NCBI GenBank assembly: GCA_944989445.1
Contig: CALYLW010000573.1
Coordinates: forward strand, 120,825 to 184,824
DNA length: 64,000 bases
Reading direction: 5' to 3'
DNA from: Ampullaceana balthica
Taxonomy: Eukaryota; Mollusca; Gastropoda; Lymnaeidae
The notes under the pieces were generated by a model, which made no database searches, was not told the DNA's origin, and saw only the letters and a program-made list of their open reading frames with translations. The stretch's first letter is position 1. Each line of letters begins with the position of its first letter. This document shows positions 48,419-60,227 of the stretch, one piece after another. The position numbers and the translations under genes were made by a program.

Positions 48419-49506
48419 TCACTGGTCTTGACCCTCATCTTCGACTTTATCGTCATACGGCAGAGCATCATAGAATGCCTCATTGGTGGTAAATTTTTTG
48501 AGGACTTGGAGGTCTTTGTACTTTGCAGCTGATATAGCCAGTCTGTCTTGATACAAAGCTACTGGCACTGCTGTGCATACTGAAAAATTGTTTTGTCTCG
48601 TTGGAACAATGATGTTTGTTTTCAAGAAAATACCGTTCCATGAGTCTCTGTGACAAACGGTCCCTGGACCTTCATCCTTGTTAAAAACCATTTCCCGAAT
48701 GGGGCGCGTGGGGAATGGGCAGTGGGCAGCCTTTCTTATACAATGGCCTTAGAAAGCCGGAGAAGTTTTTGACCAGATCCTGTTTAACATCAGTCACGTT
48801 AAAGGGTGTAGGATGTTTTCGTGCTTCACTAAATATTTTTATCCAGTCTTCTGGAACACTAGCACTAGACGTTGTATTTACTGGACCCATGTCCCTGTCA
48901 CACTCCATATAAGAATGTCCGCGCTCAGGGAATGTCACTGTCACTGAGGTAAACCTTTTTCTATGGTGCACCATATAATCTAAAAACCGAATCAGGGTAA
49001 AGTTCTTATTCTGTCCTGCGCAGGAATCGCAGAATAGTTCAAGGTGAGTAACCTCTTCGCTGACCTTGGTTGTGATGTGGTCATACAGGAAAGAAGCCAC
49101 CTCATCTGAACCTTTCCTAGCGACAGTCTCATCATAGCAGTAAAGAAAAACATCATCAGTTGATAGATGGTGAATGTTAAATGATTGGTATGTGAGCTTC
49201 CTTTGTTGGTAACGCATTGAATGACTCGATGAGCAAGGCTCTATTCTCTTCTTTGACTGTTTGAAAGCATTTAAGTCTTATACATTTACACTCTAATAAA
49301 AATGCAGGACTAAACACAAACCATAGATAAGCGTAGGACGCAATAATCTTCTGTGTAGAAGGAGCGTCTGTAAACAGATAAGATAAGTCAGGGCCAGTTA
49401 CATGAGATGACAACCTATGTTTCTTTGCTGTGTCTTTCTTACTGCCATTTTTCTTTCTCTTTTTTGGCTTGTCTGTAACAATAGGTGTAGCATCATAGTC
49501 AGCCAT
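48419..49506 (-). pseudogene. DUF7869-like (RNase H-like transposase?) protein, broken
   Basis: Minus strand. It starts at 49506 with a Lys-rich N-terminus (DKPKKRKKNGSKKDTAKKHR), is interrupted by a ~100-bp LINE tail at 49286-49388, and continues with CIRLKCFQTVKEENRALLIE. After a frameshift near 49200 comes the conserved core FLYCYDETVARKGSDEVASF, LFCDSCAGQNKN and RGHSYMECDRDMG. Another frameshift near 48690 leads to a C-terminal part ending at 48419. The spaced acidic residues (YDE, FCDSC, CDRD) resemble the DUF7869 core I know from invertebrate uncharacterised proteins. A long middle segment expected in full-length relatives appears to be missing. Function is inferred from context. Confidence 0.65.
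49286..49388 (+). mobile_element. Minimal LINE/SINE 3'-tail insertion
   Basis: About 100 bp of the shared tail (CTCTAATAAAAATGCAGGAC, ACGCAATAATCTTCTGTGTA, GAAGGAGCGTCTGTAAACAG, ATAAGATAAG) inserted within the DUF7869-like frame. It is the extreme of 5' truncation, or a SINE fragment, and postdates the TIR element. Confidence 0.8.
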
Positions 49507-50929
49507 TTTGCTTTAGTATAGATTCTTTGTGTACTGGTTACAGCTTACTGATTGGTCCAAAGGGTCACGTGACCCTAAAGGTCATGTTATTATATGGACC
49601 CTGCCTTTTCTTTCCTTGTCACTGGTGGACACTGCTGTTTTTTCCATTGTATACCATATTTTCTTATTCCATTTTACCATAGACTATGCCGTTTTTTCAT
49701 TTGAAACTTGACTTAAATGAAGCATCTTTCAATGCTTTATTACCCAAAGGCCATAACTGCTAAATTATAAAAATGTGACTCTGCCGTTTTTTCCATTGTG
49801 GTCTAATTTGGAAATCCAACGCAACAACAATCGTATACAACATTCAGATAGAAATTACATTTTAAAAAAAAACAACCCATATACAACGTACATTATGTAA
49901 TTACAGTACTAATACTCCTTCTTTTCATCTGGAATCTGGGCGTGGAATGGGTTGCCTGAACAAACTAGGAAAACCAACACACTATCAACATCAAAACTTT
50001 AATAAAAATGCAAGACCAGACATGAACCATGGATAAGGAAACAATAATCTTCTGACTTCTGTATAGAAGATCTAATGTAGTGTCCATTCAAGACATACTT
50101 TTTGTACTGATCAATAACTACTTGTTACAGATTTTGTGAATAACAAATAAAATGAACAAACAACTTTTAAAAAAAAAGATAAGGCCCAGCTGCAATGAGG
50201 AATGTAGAATCTTGCATGAAAAAGCAGACTATAATTTTCTAGTAACAAACTAAGTAGTCACACAGGGGGACTCAGAACTATTAGTTTTATTGATGTTTAT
50301 AGTGATCGATTGTGGGATTTAATGTGAGATATAAAATTTGATCAACTAACACAAAAGTTCTGAGTGAGACTTGTTATAATATGTTGAAAGGCTGTACCTA
50401 CATGTGACTAACGCCTAACGGCACTTGACCAACTTGGTGCTAGTCACTGCTAGTCGAAATGTCTGAACAGAGAAATCGTGTTTTAAAAATAAAAATGTCG
50501 AGTGGAAGGGTTAATTATTTATTTTAAAAAATATTCTTAACAATAATTTTTCAAATTTCCTGTGGTTGTCATAGAAAGTAGTACATTATCAGTATTCACA
50601 GACACATCTATATATATATATATATATATATAATAAATATATTCAAACTATACATTATACTATACACACAGATATTAGTACACAATGAATTAATTGTACC
50701 TTTTCTATATATCTAAAATGAGGGGGGAAGAATCAGCTAGCGAATACATAATATTTTTGTAACGATATCAACGATGATGAATAATCGAATCTAACAATGT
50801 TTGTCATTAGAAAATGAAATAACAGTTCTAATCGATACTTCAGCCACTACATTCCTGAAAACATTGAAAGATACATTACCGGAAGAAATTTGAATGCCAT
50901 GCTAAAAACTATCATTGACACGCGGGGCT

Positions 50930-51450
50930 ATTTTTAAATCCTTTATATTAACTCGTGGTGTCTGCGGCGAACCTTGCTTGCTTGCTTGCTTGCTTGCTTG
51001 TCGCCAAAACTTTTGATCGATTTTTAACCCACTTGCTCGCAAGATAGCGAGCTGAAATTTTGCAGGCAGTTTCGTACCGATGATAAAAACACTGTATCAA
51101 AATTTCAGATCGATCGCATGTACCGTAATTAAATTATTGATTTTTTAGATTATTTTTTTTATTCCTATGTATCATGCTATTTTTTGAGATAGAGCGTCGC
51201 GGTGCGTATTATATTGAACAACCTTTCTGTCGCGCAATAAGGTGCGTATTTTAATGACAGCTCTTTTTATAAACATATTCCTGATCGGTGCGTATTATAT
51301 TAAACATGTTTTACGACACAACTTCAATTTTGTATTTCTGGATGGTCTGGCACTGCGTATTATAATGAACATTCTTTTAGTTACTTCTCGTACATAAAGG
51401 ATTTATAGTCAAAAACTTGGTTTTTTACGGGTTTTTCTTATTAAATAGCC
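50930..51450 (-). repeat. Solo inverted copy of the ~500-bp satellite unit
   Basis: Matches the units at 35.4-37.4 kb on the opposite strand, from AAATCCTTTATATTAACTCG to the complement of the CTATAAATCC landmark at about 51405. It includes all four TAATACGCACC motifs and an expanded GCTTGCTTGCTTGC run. A single copy at a distance suggests that the unit itself is, or was, mobile. Confidence 0.85.
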
Positions 51451-51602
51451 TGATGTTATATAACGGGACCATTCTTCCCCTAAGGGGGGCCACTTCAAAC
51501 ATCGATTCGAGTGTTACCGCCACTTGATTCGGGGAGCATACCCATCACTTCCCGTTGGCAGAAAATATTCAAGAGTTTGACTACATGAGAACATCCTATA
51601 CT

Positions 51603-52235
51603 TGACAGACAGATCACATCTAACTTGTCAATATTGACAGACAGATCACATCTTGCTTGTCAATATTGACAGACAGATCACATCTTGCTTGTCAATATTG
51701 TCAGACAGATCACATCTTGCTTGTCAATATTGACAGACAGATCACATCTTGCTTGTCAATATTGACAGACAGAGCACATCTTGCTTGTCAATATTGTCAG
51801 ACAGATCACATCTTGCTTGTCAATATTGACAGACAGATCACATCTTGCTTGTCAATATTGACAGACAGATCACATCTTGCTTGTCAATATTGACAGACAG
51901 ATCACATCTTGCTTGTCAATATTGACAGACAGATCATATTTTGCGTGTCAATATTGACAGACAGATCACATCTTAATTGTCAATATTGACAGACAGATCA
52001 CTAATTACTTATTAACAATGACAGACAGATCACATCTTACTTATCAACAATGACAGACAGATCACTAAATACTTGTCAACAATGACAGACAGTTCACATC
52101 TTACTTGTCAATATATACAGACAGATCAAATCTTACTTATTAACATTGACAGACAGATCACATCTTACTTGTCAATATTGACAGACAGATCACATCTTAC
52201 TTATCAACACTGACAGACAGATCACTACTTACTTG
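51603..52235. repeat. 32-bp minisatellite, about 20 copies
   Basis: Units built on TTGACAGACAGATCACATCT plus TGCTTGTCAATA. The 5' half is nearly uniform; the 3' half is diverged (CTTACTTATCAACA variants), indicating recent expansion at the left side. Confidence 0.95.
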
Positions 52236-52789
52236 TATGCTTTCTTTTAAATCCCGAAGTAGAAAAAAAATCCAGAGATAACGTTCGTGTTATTTTTAAA
52301 TGCTTTAATAAAGGTTTAAATTTCTGGTTAAGATTCTAGTTATGTATCTTTCGGTAGTAACCAAGCAGACGATCAACTGTAACGCCGATAATACCTGACC
52401 CGCCAGATGGTGCAGTTTTCACGAGCGAGAAGGGGGAAAAAATCGATATTTTTGTTTTAATGCCGAGACACTAAGCGCGAGGCACGCACGAGGCGCAATG
52501 CACTCACTTAACGATGTAATGTTGTAGTACAGATATCAGTGCCGCGCCTCCCCCTCTACACATCAGATCAGCCCCCCACCACACGACACCCCTTTCTAAC
52601 TGTAGGTTGCGAGTCGATAAACAAGGCTATAGAGACCGTCATTTGTGTGACACCTTTGACTCAAAAATGTGATTATGTCATTGTTGAACACATACTAATT
52701 TAAATTTGCTGTTGTTGCTGTTTGATATTGTGAGCGAGTGTCTAATATGCGTGCGGGAGAATGAGGGTCTGATGTGTGTTTTGAGTGAG

Positions 52790-53075
52790 GTTTTTATGTG
52801 TAGGGGAGTTAGGTTCTAATGTCAGTGTGGGTATTTGAGGGTTTAATTCAAGTGTGGAGAAGTGAGCACCTAATATGTGTGTGGGGAAGTGAGGGTCAGA
52901 TGCGTGGGGGGGTGAGGGTTGTATGTGCGGGGGAGTGAGGGTTTAATGTCAGTGTGGGGGAGTGAGGGTCTAATGTCAGTGTGGGGGAGTGAGGGTCTAA
53001 TGTCAGTGTGGGGGAGTGAGGGTTTAATACCAGTGTGGAGGAGGGTCTTATCTGTGTGTGGGGGATTCTAATGTC
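52790..53075. repeat. ~27-bp degenerate G-rich minisatellite
   Basis: Units resemble GTCTAATGTCAGTGTGGGGG plus AGTGAGG; about nine copies, decaying at both ends. 52.24-52.79 kb contains no recognised feature. Confidence 0.85.
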
Positions 53076-53504
53076 TGTGTGTGTATATGCGTGTGTTTAG
53101 GTAGAGGAATACTCGACAAAAGAAAAAAGTGAATTCTTTTGGGTAGTTTTAATTTCAACAGATGAACTTATTCACCCCTCCTCCGAGTCCACCCTTGTCG
53201 ACAGGTCACTTCCACCACTGCCTCAAATTTGATCCTGTTAAGTTTTTTCAATGGACCCGCTACTGTTCCAAGTTCTAGTTTGACGTATAACTCGAATTGC
53301 CTCCAGACGGTTCCTCTTGTTAGACTTGGGTTTTCCCGATGTCTGCATCTAGTACAAAGATAAATCCAGCTTTCTTCTTTCTTCTCCTCAGTTTTTTTTC
53401 CTTCACATTATTTTCTCACGCTACCTCCCCACCAAAACAAACCAACCCTTCACTCCCCCTCATTGGTTTCAAAGGTAAAATTGATTTCATGGATTTGTCT
53501 TGAT

Positions 53505-53665
53505 GATGGTGTGTGGAGTAAATGCAAATAGCTGAAATATAAATGTCAGCCACTGGTGTGTGGAGTAAATGCAAACAGCTGAAATATTAATGGCAGCGAC
53601 TGGTGTGTGGGGTAAAGGAAATAGCTGAAATACTAATGGCAGCCACTGATTGTGAGGCACCAAAG
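53505..53665. repeat. 47-bp tandem repeat, 3 copies
   Basis: GGTGTGTGGAGTAAATGCAA recurs with a 47-bp period from 53508 (the third copy has a small deletion). Confidence 0.85.
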
Positions 53666-53888
53666 ATAGGGGCATTGAAGGTTACAGGTATATCTACCCG
53701 TGGCTTCAGTATTTCAGGTCTGACTAGAATAACATAATGTACAAGTGCAAGAAGTGATACCAGCACGTACTACATACACTAAATTAATATTAGCTTCATT
53801 TTTTCCCATTAACAGATAACAATAACTAAAAAGGAGTAGCAATAATCAATATTAATAAAACTAATTTTAGAAACATTAGTTCTAATTA

Positions 53889-54066
53889 AGGGTGTATCGG
53901 ATTGAAATTTTTTAAAATCCGGCTGGAGCCGGATTTGACCGGATGTATGAAGTGAAATCCGGCCGGAGACGGGGCCGGATTTTTAAAAATGGCCGGATTC
54001 CGAATTAGCCGGATTATTTTTTCCCCGATTAATCGAACATAAATTTGTAATCAGTGCCAGCCCTAC
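53889..54066. mobile_element. Possible hAT-like MITE rich in CCGGAT
   Basis: About eight CCGGAT/CCGGCC words in 130 bp, starting GGGTGTATCGGATTG and ending near GTGCCAGCCCTAC, with CTAATT close to both ends. Boundaries are uncertain. Confidence 0.35.
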
Positions 54067-54179
54067 TAATTGATGGAGGTTGTGTTGTAGCTGGCCCTGG
54101 TCAGAGCCACTTGAGATCGCCCTACTAATTGATGGAGGTTGTGTTGTAGCTGGCCCTGGTCAGAGCCACTTGAAATCGC
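54061..54179. repeat. 59-bp direct duplication
   Basis: CCCTACTAATTGATGGAGGT and the following ~39 bases occur twice, almost identically (59-bp period). 54.2-55.0 kb shows no recognised feature. Confidence 0.9.
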
Positions 54180-55011
54180 CCTGTACACAGCGAAAAGTCT
54201 TGACTGGGAGATCAGCTTCTCGGGTTTGGTCATTGGTGGTCATTGTTGGTCACTGTGAGCCGTTAACAAACAGGAGCCCAGCGACGAGCTTCTGATGTAA
54301 CACAGACACGTGATAAATCAACGTGACACGTGTATTTGATTTGGAATTTATTTTGCATCGCAGCAAATCATGTCTTTAAAGAGCGGAAATTTCATGAGTT
54401 GAAAAAGTTGCAAACTCTAAAAATTTGCTTAGTTCAAGATGTGTCAATAAATATCTGACGTCACTTCTTGGAGAAAAGTTTTGAAGCCACAGCTCCTGAT
54501 TTGGCTCAGGGGAACAAAAAACTTTTTCAAAATCCGCAGAAAGTGAGGAGGTAGTACTGACATAAGGTATCGAATTTTGCCAGCTCTTCCATAGGCGTAT
54601 CTTGGAGTAAACATGAAAACTTTTTTTTTAAATCCTATGTACACTTGTGTAACACGGAAGTGTAAAACATAATTGTGGTTGTGACATGTGTGGCCGGGGA
54701 GGGGGAGGGGTTCAGATGATTTGGGGGGGGGGTTAAAGGCGATTTCTCATTGACAGCATTTTTAGAAAGTACATATACGTAAAGGGAATTTCGGTCCATT
54801 AACGTTTTGCGGGTCACCAACAATCTGTCAAAAGAGATAAAGTGCCTTTCGGTTAGGAGAAATAAATATTTAGTATTACCGTAGTAGGGATATAATTTAA
54901 ATATCTTTATAAGTAATGTCTAAATATCAGTTTACACTAAACTAAAGATGTAAAACGCCTGCATAATACCGGTCCTAACTTATGCCGTGAAAGCTGGAAG
55001 GCAACTTAACT

Positions 55012-55246
55012 AACACTAACAGACCAACAACTCAACTAACAGACCAACAACTCAACTAACAGACCAACAACTCAACTAACAGACCAACAACTCAACTAAC
55101 AGACCAACAACTCAACTAACAGACCAACAACTCAACTAACAGACCAACAACTCAACTAACAGACCAACAACTCAACTAACAGACCAACAACTCAACTAAC
55201 AGACCAACAACTCAACTAACAGACCAACAACTCAACTAACAGACCA
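55012..55246. repeat. 20-bp minisatellite, about 12 copies
   Basis: Perfect copies of ACTAACAGACCAACAACTCA. The identity suggests recent expansion. Confidence 0.97.
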
Positions 55247-55424
55247 ACTCAACGCTTGTAAAAACAAATGCCTCCGAAGATCTTACATGTACAATGGTCC
55301 GATCTGATTCTTAAGACAAATGCAGAAGTACTGGAAGTCAGGCCAGGCATTTAATATATAGCATCTACCATCACAAAAATAAGATGGTCGTACATGTGCT
55401 TCGCATGGACAGCTCAAAACTGCC

Positions 55425-55858
55425 CGGACCGACCCTCATATGGCAATCAGAGGGTAAGACTACCTGGACTGACCCTCATATGGCAACCAGAGGGTAAGAC
55501 TACCTGGACCGACCCTCATATGGCAACCAGAGGGTAAGACTACCTGGACCGAACCTCATATGGCAACCAGAGGGTAAGACTACCTGGACCGACCCTCATA
55601 TGGCAATCAGAGGGTAAGACTACCTGGACCGACCCTCATATGGCAACCAGGGGGTAAGACTACCTGGACCGAACCTCATATGGCAACCAGAGGGTAAGAC
55701 TACCTGGACCGACCCTCATATGGCAACCAGAGGGTAAGACTACCTGGACCGACCCTCATATGGCAACCAGAGGGTAAGACTACCTGGACCGACCCTCATA
55801 TGGCAACCAGAGGGTAAGACTACCTGGACCGACCCTCATATGGCAACCAGAGGGTAAG
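55425..55858. repeat. 40-bp minisatellite, about 11 copies
   Basis: Units contain GACCCTCATATGGCAACCAG and AGGGTAAGACTACCTGGACC, with few substitutions. Confidence 0.97.
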
Positions 55859-55932
55859 AGGAAACAAGGCAGACTGAGTGAAACTTTAAGAACAATCAAC
55901 AACAACAACAAAAAAAGCGAAGTTCTAGGGCC

Positions 55933-56118
55933 AGAGGCGTCATTAGGAGGGTGCGATACGCACCGGGTGACTTCATCACAAAGGGTGACACCAATGTAAA
56001 ATTATGTATTTTCCCGTAATTTGCAACTGTTAGACTCGGGGGAGGTTTATGGAGTAAGACTTGAGGGGTGACACCATGAGCTTTCGCACTGGGTGACACC
56101 AACCCTAGTGACGCATCT
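55933..56118. mobile_element. 186-bp MITE, same family as 5097-5288
   Basis: Left end AGAGGCGTCATTAGGA, right-end complement AGATGCGTCACTAGGG. The flanks TCTAGGGCC and GTCTAGGCC look like an aged target duplication. The interior (GGGTGACACC words, GTAAAATT) matches the intron 1 copy. Confidence 0.8.
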
Positions 56119-56126
56119 GTCTAGGC

Positions 56127-58032
56127 CAGAGGTGCGCAACCTTTGGGCTATTCCCGGCCGCATTAAAAAAACAACTTTTGCGACGGCCGCCAAAAAATTT
56201 ACACTGAAAAACGAAACGGTCACTATACAAAACTTACATCTCGTAATAGTCAACGCGAGATAATAATGACATAGTCATAATGTATTGTAGGCAAACACAA
56301 TGCTTAATTACAAACAAAAACATTTTCATTGATATTCTCTTATATTTCTACTTTATTGAACATTATCATGTAAACCTAACATTATGTCACACCAAGTACA
56401 GCATGAGTATATTGTTAGGTGGCATTAGTACAATGAGAACATAATAATTAAACAAGTGATAAGCTGCTTCATTAACACTCCATGTTACTCAGCAGTCCAG
56501 AGTTCTGGAAATCAGGGGCTGCCTTGCTCTTGGATGTTTGCAGAGAGTCGCGCAAAGTCCGGGCCCTCGCTGGAGATCATCAGTCGTATTCTTAACGCCA
56601 GATCGGTGTCCACCAGTCGGGTTCGATATTTGTTCTTGAGATATTTCATTCGTGAAAATGACGTTTCGCACATGTAAGTGCTTCCAAACAGCATTACAGT
56701 GTTTCTTGCTATTTCGCGAAGCTTGGGATACTCCACGGCTAATTTCCATGTCTCCAGTAGATCGTTTTTGTCCTAGAATTTCTTCAAAAGCTGTGCGTTA
56801 TTTTTTAGTTCGATCAATTCCATTTGGACATCCAACGGCGCTCTCTCTGTCTCAACCAAATGTGGAAAAGCAACGAGTCTCATATTTTCGGAAATCTTGT
56901 CGAAATCATGAAAACGTTCTGCGAATTCCAACAACAGCGCTTCGAGGATGCCTGAAAAGGATGTAGCCGGAATTTCATTTTTTCTTATTTCATGGCTCTC
57001 GATTAGAGCGGTGAGTTGCGGGAAATGATAGAGATTGAGCTGTTGGATTTGACTTTGTAGCAGACGACATTTGTCACAGAAATCCTGTACTTTTCTGTGT
57101 ATGAGGTAAGCTGATGTTCCTTTGCCTAGCAGAGAGTCGTTGAGGCAGTTGATATAAATTAACAAATCTACAAGGACGGCAATAGAGATGTTAAGAAGGC
57201 CTGATTCTTCAGTGGGCAGTCCTTGATTTTCGTGGCATAAAATCCCAGTATTTCTTTTCGTGACTGCAGAACACGGCGATATGTTTCTCCCTGACACAAC
57301 AAACGAAAGCTGGTGTGGTACAGAATACCTTCAGCCGACAAATCATTTGTGTGAAGAATTTGTATGAATTGGCGGTGTTGAAGAGCATTCACGCGAATGA
57401 TAATGGGATTCACATCCTTCAGAATTTTATCGAAATCAACAGATTTAGAACACAGCGCCTCCTGGCGAATAATGTAGTGCAGATTTTTGAGCTGGTCATT
57501 ACCGTGATCCTTCAACACATAATTCGGAAAATCTAGCCACGAAGCCATTTTGCTTACCAACCATGTACAGATGTCTCGCAGGTTCTTCAGATCAAAGTGC
57601 GAGTCGATGCAAGCATTTTAAACTGCCAAAATATGTCTTCTCCTTGAGTTCAAGTAATGAGTGTCTCCATGGAGAGTAGATCTTCGGATCTTCGCACAAT
57701 TCAAATGTTGGGGATAGGGAGCGAATGAATACGAGTAGCTGCGCTATTCAAATGTCTATGAACGCTAAACACTGCAGCTAATGCTACAACTGCCGGAGTC
57801 GTAATTGTTTCGCAATAACAAGTGTTTAAGAGTGTTAATGAATATTCGATATTTAGTTTAAAAATTTTAATAATATATTGCCAAATGGCAAATATTTGAC
57901 GACCGCAGGTTATTATAAATTAAACATATTTCCACGGCCGCAGGTTATTATAAATTAAACAGATTTCCACGGCCGCACATTTTCGTGCCCACGGCCGCAA
58001 GCGGCCGCACGGCCGCAGGTTGCGCACCCCTG
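56127..58032 (-). mobile_element. hAT transposon with perfect 8-bp target duplication
   Basis: Ends CAGAGGTGCGCAACCTTTGG and, on the complement of the right, CAGGGGTGCGCAACCTGCGG. GTCTAGGC flanks it at 56119-56126 and 58033-58040. The subterminal region contains repeated CGGCCGCAGGTT words. It carries a frameshifted transposase on the minus strand. It landed exactly at the right flank of the MITE at 55933-56118. Confidence 0.92.
56489..57560 (-). pseudogene. hAT transposase, frameshifted (ZBED5/GTF2IRD2-like type)
   Basis: Three consecutive minus-strand frames (57560-57168, 57297-56773, 56749-56489) together make a hAT-type transposase missing its N-terminal part. The C-terminal block STYMCETSFSRMKYLKNKYR is the hAT dimerisation region. 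At least two frameshifts separate the parts, so it is not functional as read. Confidence 0.8.
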
Positions 58033-58694
58033 GTCTAGGCTTTTAAACATTCCAAGAACTTCATGGAGCTGCAACAAACGGCAGGACATGAAAACACATA
58101 TATCGGTTCTATGACCCTTCTAGGCCCGAAAGGTAATTCAGTCAATCAATCAAATCAGTTTACCAAATCGTCAAATTTTAAGAAAAATTGTAGATCCCAT
58201 TTAAGTATGGAACGCCTGAATGAATTTATGCTTGCACTTGCACTGCCCTTGCACTGCCCTTGCACGAGTTTCCTCAGCAAGCAGAACGTGCTAATTTTAA
58301 ATTTCGGAAATGGACTAATGCAGGAGGAGATTACGCTAAAAACAAAGATGGGAGACTAAAAATTTGAATTCTCTCTATCGAAATATCCGGCAAAATATAT
58401 ACATGTATATAAATAAAATAGAACGAAACTGGCCAAACACTTCGTTATGTTCAGCAGAATGTGTACATAAAGTGTCGCTTATCGAGGCTTGTGACAAAGG
58501 GTAAAAGATGAAAAAGGAGAAATGTGGATTGTCAACATCTACTGGGCTATGTATGAACAAATATGAGAATTCGATTCAAAACGTACACAACCATATAGTT
58601 ATATACGTGTCATACTGGTGCATCAAGAATATTGAATATGAGTTTGTAGATTCTTTCAATTCTTTAGTGAAGGATGGTATAATTTACTCTAAAT

Positions 58695-59002
58695 CAGTGA
58701 TTCTCAAACTTTTTAGTATGACGGACCGGCATGAATTTTTCCTTTACCTCAGGGAACGGTGCCTTATTTTCACTATACTGACGTGGTATCGAAATGTAGT
58801 GTATTTTTTTTTGGTGTCATTTTATGTGCTTATTGCCAAAAAAATGGAAAATTCTATAAATATGGTTACTATCAATGATTGCAAATGGAGGATTATAATT
58901 AGATTTGTATGTCCTTTCTTGATAACTTCTGCGGACCGGCGGCGGATGGCACACGGACCGGCACCGGTCCGCGGATCACCACTTTGAGTATCACTGATAC
59001 TG
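58695..59002. mobile_element. 308-bp hAT-type MITE, relative of 22347-22534
   Basis: Left end CAGTGATTCTCAAACTTTTT; right end contains CCGGTCCGCGGATCACCACT and GAGTATCACTGATACTG. The flanking 8-bp duplication CTCTAAAT lies at 58687-58694 and 59003-59010. It lengthens an incidental open frame (58508-58987). 59.0-60.2 kb shows nothing recognisable. Confidence 0.88.
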
Positions 59003-60227
59003 CTCTAAATGAAAGCACTAATTATAAATCAGTAACTAAAATATTAAAAAAATTTCACGTTAAGTTTCGAACAAGTGCCAGGAATTTTTTTTACAAAAAA
59101 GAATTCATGCAATGGTGAATACTGGAGATGTCAGATTTAATCGACACATTACATTTTAATGTTGGCCAAGAAGACTGGAGGCACCAGTAGCGCCATATAT
59201 CTGGGCACTGGTCAGTGCCCAGATACATGAATACATGGCATTATTTGTAAACCTTATTAAATTAAAGACATTCGCTTTCGGTTTGTCATGAATGGAGAAC
59301 CATTTGTGAGACACGGCCAATGCGTTGAATTTACGCGTTAAATTTCTCTCATCAAGCGTTAAATGTAACCTTGATTTCAGTCTGATGAACACTACACAAG
59401 TTAAATTTTGAAATAGGCTGTAAGTAGTGTAAGAAAGCGTACGAGGATTAAATCATATCAGAATGATAAATGTCAGATCAACCTTGACGTCATATATTAA
59501 TAGTTGGATATCGTTGAGAGACCGACGCCAAAGCAACTCAAAAGATGAGATATGACAAGCGGCAATTTAAATGGTAGTACATGTAGTAGTAGATGTCTTG
59601 GTATTTGGTTCTTTGCTGACTTTGCGTGAACAATGGAAATAAACATCGCTTTGATTGAACGAACTTAGCATTTCCGATTATAATTAATTTCATGAAGTTT
59701 TTTTAAACTCTAAATATATTTCCACTTATTGCTGTGTATAAGGCAAAGGGGTGTGAAATTTTGGGCAGAAAAAATTTATTTAATGCTATTATTTTTTTAA
59801 ACGAATTTTAATTTAGTGTTAACTTGATATTGGTCACAAATACTCGCTTTTGAATTATTCAATTAACAGTCTAAGACTAAACATTTTTTTCTTTATCGCT
59901 GTAGAATTAACTTGGCCTTGTTTATTTTATTTTATTATATTTATTTATTTTTTATATATAGTTTAAAAATAGTTTATATCAATCCACGCAAAAAAACTAT
60001 ATTTGAAACGATTTTTAAAAATATGCATAATTTTAATGGAACAACGGTAAATTTTACTGCTTGACGCACGGAAGTATATATTTTTATTATTTATTTTTTA
60101 GGCTACTTCCTGTTGATTAGTCAAATGTTCTCAATTATTTTAAAAATTACTTCTCGCAACATGATCGACATCATTGAGTTTATGTTACAATTATGGTACA
60201 TAAAGAATAAAGTCAAAGAATCGTGTG

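Larger units (their letters stand above)
48054..49800 (-). mobile_element. TIR DNA element encoding a DUF7869-like protein, internally deleted
   Basis: The ends are inverted repeats of about 30 bp. The left reads CACAATGGAAAAAAAACAGC then AGAGTCACATTTT; the complement of the right reads CACAATGGAAAAAACGGCAG then AGTCACATTTT. The element interrupts a LINE, which independently fixes its boundaries. Extra copies of the terminal motif (GACTCTGCxGTTTTTTCCAT and variants) occur at about 48275, 48300, 49625 and 49683. No clear target duplication was found. The only protein is the broken minus-strand frame described separately. Confidence 0.75.
47925..50085 (+). mobile_element. LINE copy split by a 1.75-kb TIR element
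   Basis: The left piece (about 47925-48050) reads SKLTRVTPLIKLLNLETLKD and ends within the equivalent of VIIHKAINS. The right piece (49801-50085) resumes a few bases later in LINE order (TCTAATTTGGAAATCC, then TCTGGGCGTGGAATGGGTTG) and ends with the family 3' tail. This split maps the edges of the inserted element. Confidence 0.8.

Noticed and set aside
55012..55858. CRISPR-like regular repeats
   Set aside because: Units are directly adjacent with no unique spacers and the genome is eukaryotic.
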